Shown in pieces: positions 24,358-36,300 of a stretch of DNA of 64,000 nt (positions within the stretch are counted from its first letter, which is position 1; each line of letters starts with the position of its first letter). The translations under genes and the position numbers were made by a program. The DNA comes from Balaenoptera acutorostrata (lineage: Eukaryota; Chordata; Mammalia; Artiodactyla; Balaenopteridae). The stretch lies in assembly GCF_949987535.1 (NCBI RefSeq), contig NC_080080.1, positions 61,168,668 to 61,232,667 on the forward strand, in the 5' to 3' direction. The notes beneath the pieces were generated by a model, which saw only the letters and a program-made list of their open reading frames with translations, made no database searches and was not told where the DNA came from.

Positions 24358-26515
24358 CAAGAAAAAGAAGTATTAACCATAACCCCCATCAGCTCATATA
24401 GTCTAATAGTTAATGGCACTTTCTATATCTATTTTTCATAAATTAAAAAAAGAAAAATAACCCTGCCTTACATAAATTAAAGACAATATTCCAACTTAAG
24501 ATCTATGGAACATGAAAACTAGTACATGACGTAGAAGTGCCAAATGCTATTTTTTAATTTCTAAGTGTTTTAACTCTCAGTAGAAATTCAAAAAACTTCT
24601 TGAGTTTGTTTTTGGAACTCTTTATTCCAAACAGACTACTATTCTTTGTTTCTTTTCTAAATCAAATTCTATTATTGCCTATTAAGTTGCATTTAATATC
24701 CACAGTGGGAGCACCATGTAGAAAACTATTTGGTATTTTATTAAACAATCATTTATTTTTCTATCCAATTTTATGGATTAGAGTGATGCCCAAGCCAGTG
24801 ATTTTTAATATTTAGGGGGCTTTGACACCTCCTTATCTTTACGTGTCTAATTTTTGACATGTCATCTCCACACAATACTCATTAGAACATAAATCTTTTT
24901 CAAATTGAAATGCATATACAAAGATTTTTTTGGAGATTTTACAAGTCCTGAGATGGCTGGATAGTCAAAGATCTGTGATAAAGTCAGAGTTAAGAAAGAG
25001 TGATCTGTATGTTACATCTCTATACACGTTACACAATGAAAGAGCATATGATTTATAAAGTTTATCTTAATTTATACTGCAAATATCTGTTCATTTACAT
25101 ATGAGAAATGTTCTTGGAAATTGAAGTGTGTTAACTCTTTCATATGAAATAAGTAACCATACTTTTAAATGAATATTGTTGTTTAGTCATCCCTTACACT
25201 AGCTTAGAAGCATCTTGAAGTCCAAAGCCTTACTTGTATTGATTCACCTGTTTATTTGGGCACTGAATGAAGGATATGCTGTTGAAGATTTTAGGTAGAC
25301 AAGACCTATGTTTAAGTGTTCAAGGTAGGAATGATGAGTGACGTTTTTCATTTTTAGGTAGACAGCAGAAAACACTCACCTCCTTAAAATTTGTTATTAA
25401 AAGAAATGGTACATTTTAATTCATAATCAAATTGTAAATTCCAGAAATTATTAAATTTATCACTCTAGTCATGCTCATCTTTTTCCACACAGTTAGGTGA
25501 GAACACACACACATGAATATGTAAACATTAAGTTGAAATTTAAATTGAAATTTAGAAAATTGGAAAATTGTTTACAGTAATCACTTACCAAAAACATGTA
25601 AGATATATCAAAAGTATAATTAAAATATCTGATGCAGATAAAACAATTGAATAAAAAAATATAAAACTTTAATTTTTAACAAGATTTTTATCTATTCTTT
25701 CCTTTTCATGATTATACTATCATTAGGACCCTGAATAATATAATTGCCTCCTCCAAATGTCACTTTTTTATTTAGGCTAGCTAGGTCTCTAATTTTATGC
25801 TGGTTAAGATAGCCCTTCTTCCTGAAAAGATTAAGGTTAAATGGAAAGAGAATGGAAATCTATAAAATTCTCAAAGATGAGAACAATGTATGAGTCCATT
25901 TATTACAGCCCAGAAAATGAGAAGTGGCGCAATTCATGATAAAAGAAGTAAAAGGAATAAAAAAGAAGTAATTCTTAGCAAACATAGTAATTTTGAAAGG
26001 TTGACCTGAAGAAAGTGTACACATGAAAGTCATAGTGTTAAAAGACTCACATTGATTTATAGGTGATGGAATTAAAGCAGGTTATCAAAGGAAAATTGTA
26101 CAGAATCACAATTCAAAAATAAAGCCCTGAAAATTTGAGAAGTTTAATAAGCTTGGAAACAACTCATTTAGGAGCAAACACTTGGCATCTGAAAACATCA
26201 TAATGATAAAAAGAAAACATGATTGAGATAAACTTCTAGTATGGTGACTGCTCTGATATATCTACAGGATTCTAATTTTTGAAGTCTAACATAGGATTTC
26301 TTTAAGTACACAGCATCTTATAATGTCAGATATATTAGCAACTAGAAAATTATTTTGTAGCGTCTATAATGTGCACACATTGCAATTTCTCAGAAGCATC
26401 AACATGGAAGAGGTCCTAGGGATGTCATGGTCTGACCCCCATATACTTTCATATGCTTAGAAACTAAGATGCAGAGTTAAGTCTCAACTTTCTTTCCCAC
26501 CTTATCCCTCCAAAA
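24358..26515. other. Unassigned AT-rich DNA
   Basis: No gene or named repeat. Short CA units at 25504-25514. Frame 24600-24815 (71 codons) is hydrophobic by virtue of T-rich DNA and is not taken as a gene. Confidence 0.5.
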
Positions 26516-26518
26516 TAT

Positions 26519-26702
26519 AGTTTTTGAATCTTGACTCTTCTTTCTAGCTATGTTATCTGGGGTACATTTTTTAGTTTCTGTGCCTCAGTTTCCTCATTTC
26601 AACGCAGACATAATGATAGTATCTACAAAAAGGGTTGTTAGAGAGATTAAAGCTCTTGAAAGAGGGCTATGCGTATCATAAGTTCTCAATAAACATTAGC
26701 AT
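26519..26702 (-). mobile_element. MIR SINE remnant
   Basis: Reverse MIR. It contains the near-perfect antisense core tgcctcagtttcctcat (26581-26597), preceded by ttgaatcttgactcttctttctagctatgttatctgg (26525-26561). It is followed by 'gggttgttagagagattaaa' (26632-26651) and 'agttctcaataaacattagc' (26681-26700), all in consensus order. The match is one of the better ones in the window. Confidence 0.85.
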
Positions 26703-29700
26703 TTACTTTGATGTGGTTGTGGCTTTTGTTGCTTTATTGCCTAGCAGAAAAGATGATTTATGGGTGGTGTGTGTCAATGCATCCAATAGGAGGTGCAATT
26801 GATAGTTAGATGACAGTGAAATTGATAGTTTGACAATCTCTGATTTATTGCCTTGGGTTTCCAACAGTGTGTTGAATGTTTAGGGTATTTATCTCTTATA
26901 AGGCTTATAGTCCAGAAGATAAGAAAAATACATTTAACAATAATGATATAGGATGAATGTTTCTCTGGCAAAAATATACCTGAGAAATACACATTGATTT
27001 CAATTTTATTTTAAGTAAAGGTAACTAGGTATAGGTAAGAAAGAATATAGATTGATGATTGATGATTCCTAGATAGATATAAAATTACATTTTAGCTATA
27101 TCACAGGTAGTTTTTGAAATATGAATAAAAGAGTATTTGATGAGTTAATGAATATATATGTGTGCATGTTAAAATTGGTAAACATTAATATAATAAATTA
27201 CAGTTTTATAATATAATAAATTCCATCAGTATAATTACAGTTTTACAACAGGGATTACCAGCAACCTTATATTGTACCAACTACAAGTTCTCAATATAAG
27301 ATAAAGTAAAGAGAAGCTAATACATTTCTCTAAAATTTAACTGCATCCAACATTGCCAAACACTGCAAAGCACCGCCTTACAGGGGTAACATTCAAGTTG
27401 ATTAATATAATATTTTCTCTCACAAGTGGAATCATGTCACTATAATTCAAGGATACTGATGAAGAAGTAATGGTTAAAGTGAAATTTTTGACAACTGGCA
27501 ATATAGCGTATCATATAGATCATTTCTGTTATGATTTGTCAAAGAATCTTAAATTTTTTCCTATCTAAACTTTCACAAACACAAATAATAGATCTCTTGC
27601 CATATTCTCTGTAATAACATTTGCAGTAAATTTAATTTATAATACTGTAACAAGTATCCAGTGTTATACTGTCATTGAGATTATTGAAATGATAGTTCTG
27701 CTAGATAATCTATCAATCCGAATGGCGGAACTTGGACCAATCTCGTCTATATTAAAATTACCTTCCGTGTAAAAAACCTATAATTCTTTCCTTTTCTTCC
27801 ACAACTTTACCTCTATTTTGGGTTTTATGAATAATTGCTTTTCTACTGATCAAAAACAAATTTTAGTATACTAGATACACTATCATTGATCACTATAAGT
27901 GCAAATGTGTGAATAAAATATATTTATGTTTCAAACTAAAACTGACACATCTGTAATAAGACCTCATACACAATCTAACATATTACTATCTTTCTACCTA
28001 GGGAGGGAGACAGCTTGGGCTTTATGAGTCAAGGTTTGGTCTAATAAAATACTGATGAGTTGCTTTCCTGTCATTCTTTTTGTGTCCTGCTTGATGACTC
28101 TGATTTGTTAATATAATACATTGAAGGTATTGCTATTAATTAATGCAGTGCCACAGAGTGCAAAATCATAACACAAATTCCCTAGATTTGTTTCCAGTCA
28201 TGAAGAGTATTGTGGGAGCAGTTTGTCTAAGATGGTTAAGGATAAATTAATATGCCATATTTTTTAAATCATGATTTTAAACCATGATTTTTAATAGTAG
28301 CTTATTTGGACTCTGCAAACTGGATTCACTCCATTTTTACCTCTCTACAGGGACATCAGTGAGTTGATATTTAAAAATCCTTAGTAAGCAAGAGGAAAGC
28401 CATACACAGGAATCTCCAAAGTGGACTTTTTTTTCATAATATTTTGGAGAGCTTGAAGACCAAAGCCTAAAAAAAAGTAGCTGCAGCACTCAAACAATTG
28501 GCTTTGTAGACTGAACTTACTGATTTCCTTAACTAAATTTGTTCTTTATTTGGTGTATCCTGGTCCTCAAAACCGGAAATTGAATTTCAAGTCCCTGATG
28601 TCCTTTGCTTTTACATTGATATTCAAAAGAATAGGGAGTCTGTCTTCAAAATGGAGAGAAAAGTTCTTCCTCCTCCAGGAAGAACTGAGACAAAAAATAT
28701 ATAGATAATTGGCAATGGAAATCAACAGGTTCCTTCAAACAATACCTTGGATAAAAAAATCAATCAAAATTGTGTTAACAACTGAAGGAGCAAGTAGTAG
28801 TGTGTATACATTTAGTGGTGCCAATTATGAAAGTGTATGGGAAAACTTAAGTTCTTAAGTAGTCTGCATTCTGAGTTAGCTTATTTAATTCTCAGTGAAG
28901 ACAGCAAAAGATGAATACCAATGGAAATTAATAGGTTCCTTTAGGTAAGTTTCACATGTAGACAATTTAGGCAAGGCTAAAACAATCAACTAGGTTAAGT
29001 GAGTAGAAAAATAATCAACTATTTCCCATTGTCGAGATAAAACAGCTTAATTGCTTTCATTGTATTCTGTAACCTGTTAGCATTACATACTACAAAACAC
29101 AGATGAATTTGCAAAAGAGTAAATAGAAGTTTAACTACAGAATAATCCAAAACATATGGTTGTGGGTGTTAGTGTTCCAACAAAGAAATAGATTCCCCTT
29201 TTTTTTCCAAATTTTATTTCAAGGCAGCTAATTCAGTCATAAAAGGAATTGTTTGTAGAAGAAAGATGCATGAATGCCTACTGGACAGAGGGCTCTACAT
29301 GAAGCTATGCATAGGGTAGAAAGAAAAATATTGTTCAAGAAATGAATCCAGTGGAATTTGTATACATTTAACTTTCATTGCACCTCCTGAATTAAAAAAG
29401 TGTTAAGCAAACAATTGATTACCAATGGGGGGAAAATAGAAGCAACCAGCCAAAGATCTGATTTTTTTTTTTTGTAATTTAATTGTGTTTTTCAAAATTG
29501 GTAATTCAATCACATGACAAATCCAAGCAACATTAAAAGATAGAAATTAAGATGTTTCAGTTTGTCTCCTGTCTTGATCCAAACCATTCCCACCCACCAA
29601 GGCTTATTAATTTAATTGGTTTCTGAAATAGTCTTTTGCTTTTTCAGGTTATAAATAAAGAATATAAAAACATGTGACGATAAGGAATATATAAATATAT

Positions 29701-29727
29701 TCTTATTGAAAAACCTTACAATGTACC
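26703..29727. other. Unassigned AT-rich DNA
   Basis: Three kilobases with no gene and no repeat family I can name. The segments 28000-28200 and 28560-28700 have more even base composition but no coding signal. Confidence 0.5.
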
Positions 29728-30045
29728 TTTTTTGGCTGTAAAGTTCTATAAGTTTTAACAGAAGTGTAAATTTGTGGAACCACCTCCAAAATCAGAATAC
29801 TGATGAGTCACATCACCTCCCCTGAAGCCCCCCATGGTACCCCTGTATACTCACAGAGGGTCCATCTCTAACTCCTGACAATCATTGCTCTGTACTCCCA
29901 AACTACAATTTTATCTTTTAAGACTGCCATATAAATGAAATTACATAATATGTAACCTTTTGAAATTGGCTTCTTTCTCATAGCATAACATCTTTGATAT
30001 CCACCCAAATTATTGTATCTCATATTTCTCTGAAGTCTCACTAAT
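29728..30045 (-). mobile_element. Ancient L1M 3'-UTR fragment
   Basis: Antisense match to old eutherian L1M 3' UTR. Diagnostic pieces are 'ggctgtaaagttctataagttttaacagaagtg' (29734-29766), 'ccacctccaaaatcagaatactg' (29781-29803), 'tgccatataaatgaaattacataatatgtaaccttttga' (29925-29963) and 'ttggcttctttctcatagcataac' (29966-29989). It is diverged with no tail visible. Confidence 0.72.
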
Positions 30046-30161
30046 AGAGCATTTTGTCAATTTTTTTTTTCTATTTGTTTAGAGTTATCTGTAATACACT
30101 AGAGAAACAAATATTCTGGGTAAACACAATTCCTCTCTTTTCATTCAAATTTTATTTAAAA

Positions 30162-30219
<58 letters not shown>

Positions 30220-30790
30220 CTTCTCTAGAGAAGATATTAGAAGGGTTGTCATGATAGGGCAAGACAAGAACTCTGACACCAATCACTCAACTTGGACCAC
30301 TGTGTCTGGAAATCTACTTTAAAAAGACCAAAAACTATTCTCAAACAGTAATTTGAATATATTGATATTCTGTAAAGTGAGTCTGTACCTCTTATTATAA
30401 ATTTACCACCTTCACCTGTTTTATGCAGCGAACCATTTCCCTATGGATTGTTTTATATATTGAATGCAAACATGCTCTTTATAAACACAAAGACAAAACA
30501 AATTCCTCCTAAGTTTTGTGACTATTTCAACACAACTATATATATATTTGTACACTTGCTTGCTTTATATTCATTTACCTTGTCGATTGTCTCCATTTCT
30601 CAATTTACGTTGGCAAAACACAGGAAAAATTCCACGTAGGAAAATTTAAATTCAGACTATTCTTCCCAGCACAGGGACCCATAATTCTGGGCCTTGATTT
30701 AAGTACTGGGACTCATAGTTTTTCAACAAATACATCCAATATTTAAAGTTTAATTTTTCTTTCTAACCTTGAAATTTACTATTAATTCTT
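30046..30790. other. Unassigned AT-rich DNA around a TA tract
   Basis: Contains the (TA)n tract at 30162-30217. No gene or repeat family was otherwise recognised. Frame 30054-30254 merely translates the TA repeat. Confidence 0.5.
30162..30217. repeat. (ATAC)n(TA)n microsatellite
   Basis: Three to four ATAC units run into about 20 TA units. Confidence 0.96.
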
Positions 30791-30804
30791 CAAATCTACT
30801 TTTT

Positions 30805-30828
30805 TTTTTTTAAGAAATTCACGTTCTT

Positions 30829-30863
<35 letters not shown>

Positions 30864-31126
30864 TGACTGTGTTGAGTCTTCGCTTCTGCGCAAGGGCTTT
30901 CTCTAGTTGCGGCAAGTGGGGACCACTCTTCATTGCGGTGCGTGGGCCTCTCACCATCGTGGCCTCTCCCATTGCGGAGCACAGGCTCCAGACGCGCAGG
31001 CTCAGTAATTGTGGCTCACGGGCCCAGTTGCTCCGTGGCATGTGGGATCTTCCCAGACCAGGGCTCGAACCCGTGTCCCCTGCATTGGCAGGCAGACTCT
31101 CAACCACTGCGCCACCAGGGAAGCTC
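30805..31126 (-). mobile_element. CHR-type cetacean SINE, full length, with unusual tail
   Basis: Full-length antisense CHR SINE. Reading the + strand: T-run, a 15-base non-SINE piece (30812-30826), a (TTTA)n tail of about nine units (30827-30863), the body, then the head ending gcgccaccagggaagctc. The reverse B-box reads gggttcgagccc. A perfect 14-base target duplication, caaatctacttttt, lies at 30791-30804 and 31127-31140. The extra piece between tail and terminal T-run is inside the duplications, so it was part of the inserted copy. Confidence 0.98.
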
Positions 31127-31140
31127 CAAATCTACTTTTT

Positions 31141-31368
31141 AATGATCTTAAATATTGGAATTTTTGTTGTTAATGCTGTGATATTTTGATTAACTATTTA
31201 TAAAAAGGGTGATTTGATTTTGCCTTTAGGTATTAATTTTGGATTTATTTAGGATTTCCTGTTTCTTGTAAGTATTGGTTCTATGGTTAAAATGACTCCT
31301 TAATGGCTACCATTCTATGTTATGAACATATATTTTTGAACTTTTAGAGACAAATTACATAAAAATAC

Positions 31369-31399
<31 letters not shown>

Positions 31400-32904
31400 T
31401 CCTCTGAATTAATTTGTTTTCATTTGTCTAGTTTCTATGTTTCCTAGTGGTTTTAGTTTAATTACAAATTTATTTTGTCATATTCTTATATAGACTTGTC
31501 CTGAATTTATGTAGATGAGTTTATAAATAAAAACACTTTCTGACTAGATTATTTGGAATCAAAGTACATATACCAAGTAAAATCACTTCTTTCAGTGATT
31601 CTTATAGAGGTTATACAACACAGAGTTATATAACCAAACTTCATATGTTTGGTATTGCACGGCATGTTTTCAGTGGAACTTTGACAAGCTTGAATGTATT
31701 CTGAGAAGACTGATCTAATGTGATAAATTGCCTGAAAACAGTTTCATTAGTTATGGTATATTTATCCCCACCTTTATATAGTGCATGTATATAGTTGTTT
31801 GCCAACTATGTGCAGATACTGTTCCAGGTATTGATGACATATCTGTGAACAAGTCTATTTGAGTCCATGCTGAAATGGCTGGAAAACTTTCACCTGCAAA
31901 CATATAAGGTTCACAAACTTATAACAGTTTTTGGGCAGGATCACTTTCAAAAATCTGGAACAATATATTCAATACATATTTATTGAGCATCTACTATGCT
32001 TCATTCACTGCGCTTGTTGCTGAGGATGCAGAGACAAAAATCATGAACCCTACTCCAAGAAGATCACAGCATGATCTTCAATTACAGAAACAGAATAGTG
32101 GCTGCATATGACAAGGAGCAGTATTGGGTTCCATACAAGGTAATTATTAACTATTATATTATTTTATTACAAATCAACCTCAAAAAAACAGGCTGACGTA
32201 CTGTAATGAGCTCCTTGTCTCTCAAAAGCTGAATTATTACTTTTCAAGGATATTTAAGTAATCCTATAGAAGGCAACACAGAATATTACATTTGAAATAT
32301 ACTTGACTTCTATTTGTCATTTGGTCACTTCCTGGAGATATTAAAGAGAAAAGTGACTCATTGAATCAAAGTTCTGTCATTATCTTATATTAGCATAATG
32401 GGATCTGTTTCTTTTTTGGGGGAGTGGTGGGCTATTGTGTGAGTGATCTGAGTAATACATGTTGAAAAATGTTGTGATCTGTAAATGTGCATAAATATAA
32501 TGTTTTACTATTTTGGTAAGAGGATTAAAGCACGGTTTGAGATGTTAAAGGCTAAATGAACTCTAAATTTCCTTCTCAAAATAAAGCTCCCCAATTCTAG
32601 AGCTGGAAAAGATCACACAAATATTTTATCAAATTTAAATTCCTAAATGTTGAAACTAAAGATATATGAAACTATGGAAACTATAGAAATCAAATTATAC
32701 ATAAACTAGCCAATGGCCAAGAATACCCTAAGAGTAAATTATTTTTGTCTTTGCCTTCTCCCTTAAAAATAGTTGAATGACTAAAATTTGTTTACTATAA
32801 ATATTTTAACTTTTTCTATAATGTTCTTCTGGACTCCTTATCAACAGAACAGCCGTGACAATAAATTGATTCTGAAAATTTTCACCTAGTAAGACAGCAT
32901 TTTA
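31141..32904. other. Unassigned DNA with L2-like scraps
   Basis: Mostly unplaced. At 31966-32110 the text 'catatttattgagcatctactatgcttcattcactgcg...gctgaggatgcagagacaaaaatcatgaaccctactccaag' resembles an antisense L2 3' end, and 31805-31855 is a weaker echo of the same. Neither is long enough to bound. A (TA)n(CA)n tract lies at 31366-31400. Confidence 0.4.
31366..31400. repeat. (TA)n(CA)n microsatellite
   Basis: A compound repeat: about seven TA units pass into about nine CA units. Confidence 0.95.
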
Positions 32905-32920
32905 TAATTATCATTTTGAG

Positions 32921-33029
32921 GGAATTCCCTGGTAATCCAGTGGTTAGGACTTGGAGCTCTCACTTCCGAGGCCCCGGGTTCAATCCCTGGTCAGAAAGTA
33001 AGATCCCACATGCAAAAAAAGTGTGCCTT
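32921..33029 (+). mobile_element. Short CHR-type SINE
   Basis: Sense copy of the short SINE also seen at 2.2 kb. It has head ggaattccctggtaatccag, a B-box-like gggttcaatccctgg (32977-32991) and a truncated body ending in an A-run and gtgtgcc. A perfect 14-base duplication, attatcattttgag, lies at 32907-32920 and 33030-33043. Its last three bases are shared with the target duplication of the next SINE. Confidence 0.93.
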
Positions 33030-33052
33030 ATTATCATTTTGAGCTTCCTTCA

Positions 33053-33056
<4 letters not shown>

Positions 33057-33095
<39 letters not shown>

Positions 33096-33361
33096 ATGGC
33101 TGTGTTGGGTCTTCGTTTCTGTGCGAGGGCTTTCTCTACTTGTGGCAAGCGGGGGCCACTCTTCATCGCAGTGCGCGGGCCTCTCACTATCGCGGCCTCT
33201 CTTGTTGTGGAACACAGGCTCCAGACGCGCAGGCTCAGTAATTATGGCTCACGGGCCCAGTTGCTCCGCGGCATGTGGGATCTTCCCAGACCAGGGCTCG
33301 AACCCGTGTCCCCTGCATTGGCAGGCAGACTCTCAACCACTGCGCCACCAGGGAAGCCCCA
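33057..33361 (-). mobile_element. CHR-type cetacean SINE, full length
   Basis: Antisense full-length copy: T-run (33057-33080), short TTTA tail, body and head ending ccaccagggaagcccc. The reverse B-box reads gggttcgagccc. A perfect 16-base duplication, gagcttccttcatttt, lies at 33041-33056 and 33362-33377. Many CpGs are kept. The + strand gives a 162-codon open frame (32916-33404) through both SINEs; it is antisense repeat translation, not a gene. Confidence 0.98.
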
Positions 33362-33377
33362 GAGCTTCCTTCATTTT

Positions 33378-36300
33378 AATAGAACTTTGAAAGATGACCA
33401 GTAGAAAGATACAGTGCTGAAGTATTTGTTATATGTGTAAGAAAATATTTTTATGACAGCTGAATGCAAATAATAATCATATGTCTTTAATATTTCACAG
33501 TTTCAAAGCATTTTTAGGTATACTGTAAATAGTGGCATGTTACTGATCTGTTCAAAATAAAACATTAAGTTACAAATATTAACTTTAAAATGAGTTAAAT
33601 CTCAGAACAGTGGACACAAGTTGATAATCTTATAAAATCAGGAACCAATGTACATTTCATGACTCTGAAAACCCAAAGGAATAACATTTCTTATAAAAAT
33701 ACATTACAATTTTGCTACTACCTTTTTTATGCCATTTTATTGGCTTCAGGTACAGTAGGGAATAGTTAAAAATTATATAATGTTGAAAATTACAGTTCAT
33801 TTTCATAATATTTATTTTATAAATAATTAATTTTAAGGATATTACCTCTACATAAGTCCATTAATATGTCAATAAACATGACAACAAATTTAAATATGAA
33901 CTATATATCTAACTGAGCTGAATGAATAGAATTTTAATTTTAATATAATTGTGAATAATTCTTAAAGGCCACAAAGGCAATATGATAGTGGCCTTTTAGC
34001 TAAAAATAGATTGCAGCACACTTACAATTGGGTATGCGTGTTTCTTAGAAATAAAAGATATTCTTTGTATACTCACTCTTTTTAGGGCAAACATTCCAGG
34101 TGTTTTTGCCAATAAGACTGATTAACTGTGTTCATAATCTCTTGGCTGGCCCTGTATTTTTTTGCAGAGAGATTTAAGAGCCATTGAATACAGATTTAGA
34201 ATTCTTCAGCACCCAATAGCTATCACTAAATGAAAATCACAATGAAAGTACTGCCATGTAGCCAGTGATATTTCTTTGCAAATATAAATCAACCATAGCA
34301 ACAAAATGCAGTTGGCTGATTTATGCAATGATGTCCTTCTCTCATTAACAAAGGTTGTTAACCAATAATCATAACCAGGTTTTGTTTACTTGTTTGTTTA
34401 AAAATATATAGTCCTGGTAAAATACTCACTATGAATAGCTAGTAGGGTTTATTGTAATCAAAACACCTCTTTTTTTGGTCTTTGGTTATGTGTGGAGACA
34501 AACTCCAAAGATAGGAGAAAATTTAATGGTCTGGATGAGTCTGAGTAACAAGACATTTTCATCAAAACCTTTCAAGCTGTTTAGGAAAACAGTATTTTTG
34601 GAAATTACCTAAATATTATAAGATTGGTGTCTGTGTGCTAAAATTAACTAAGCAATTGCCACAATTTCCCATTTTATTTTCAATTTGTACAGAAAATCTA
34701 AATAGTCATTTCAGTTTGATTAAAATAATAGCTGCAATGCAAAATTTTATATGTAAGAACAAAAGTACACTGAAGTTATTTTATTAATATGTTTTAATAG
34801 GAAACAAATGGGAATGGTTATGTTAGTTTCTGAATTGCATTTTCTTTTCCAAACTATGCTATGTTACAAAAGCAGTAAAAACAAGCAGAACTGTATGTTA
34901 AACATGGACTTTTAAAAATATACAATCTCATGTTTATTTTAGTCACTTTTCATTTCACAACCAAATGAAACATGCCTATAATTTTAGAAATCACATGACT
35001 GAAAGAGAAATCAAAATCATGCTCAAATACATCCAAAATAATCATCACTCTGGAAAACATGCCCAGCTTATTTTAAAGGTGCATTATTGCCTGATTTAAA
35101 GGCAGACAGGGACTATGGGGCTACATTCCATGACAGAGAGCCCCTAGAGACATCTTTGATCATTCTTTGTGATGCATAAAATATGTCACAGTTGTACTAT
35201 AAAAGATATCAGCCATCAGGTAAGGCTGTCATTTGCCCTTATATTGGAAAAATTCGGCTTTTCTCTCTCGTGCTTGTATGGGATTACTGCTCATGGAAAC
35301 ACAGCCTATTTAGTCTGTGTGTGACCATTATCATACTCCTGGTTTCTTTCAAAAGAAAGTAGTCATAAATAAACATGCTAAAGAGAATAGATCTGGTTGA
35401 TAGTTTGTTTCAACATTCACCCATTTCATAAGTTGTTATAAGCTGTGAATATAAGTACTGGTCTACGTTAAAGCTGGTTTCTGCAAAAAGATTGCACATT
35501 TCTCTAGAGACTAGTTGCTTTCATTTGATTTCTTTTACGCATACATCGAAGTTTACTTCAAAATCTGAACCTATGTCACAAACAATATTTATAACAAAAG
35601 AACAATAGCGGTAAACTATTCCAAAATGTTATATTCTTATTTCTCAGCTCATCACATATTTTTTAAATTATACGTGTGTGTTAATTAGCTTTACTAACAT
35701 GTTTAAGATAAAACAAACTACAATTATTTGTGTGTTATAACAACAGTACCTTTCCTTTAAATTTGCCTTTCACATATTGATGTACATAAAATCTTTTTAC
35801 CTTATACCTGGATCAATGTTTCCTCATATATTTTTAAATGGTAATGAGGCTGAATTAAATATTCATTTGGGGAAAAAGATTTTTTTAATTGTATAGAACA
35901 CTTGGAAATATTTTAATATGAAATGCAATTGAAAAGTGATTTTTACCTTTGGAAACTTGAAGTAATTACTGAAGTTTTACCAAGTTTAATGATTCAATTG
36001 ACTATTAATATTGGCAATATTTACTAGAGAGCTTGTCAAGTATAATATTCTTGTCTGAAAGCATTTGGCTACTAAACCAACAAAACCCAAACAAATAAGA
36101 TACATAAACTATGGTGAATGTGTGTTAAATTTGAACAGCTGACTAAAGTTTTGCTAAAAGAATACAAATACAACTTTCAGATGATTTTTATCTTCTTAAT
36201 AATTTGTTGCATTTAAAAAATAAAGATTCTCAATTTATCATTTCTAAGTTGCAACGTGTTACTCCTTGCACTTAAGAATTTAGCAATCTATTTATAAATT

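Noticed and set aside
32916..33404. 162-codon + strand open frame, one of the two longest in the window
   Set aside because: It runs through the sense short SINE and the antisense long SINE. The same protein text appears in the antisense SINE at 30.9-31.2 kb, so it is repeat translation.
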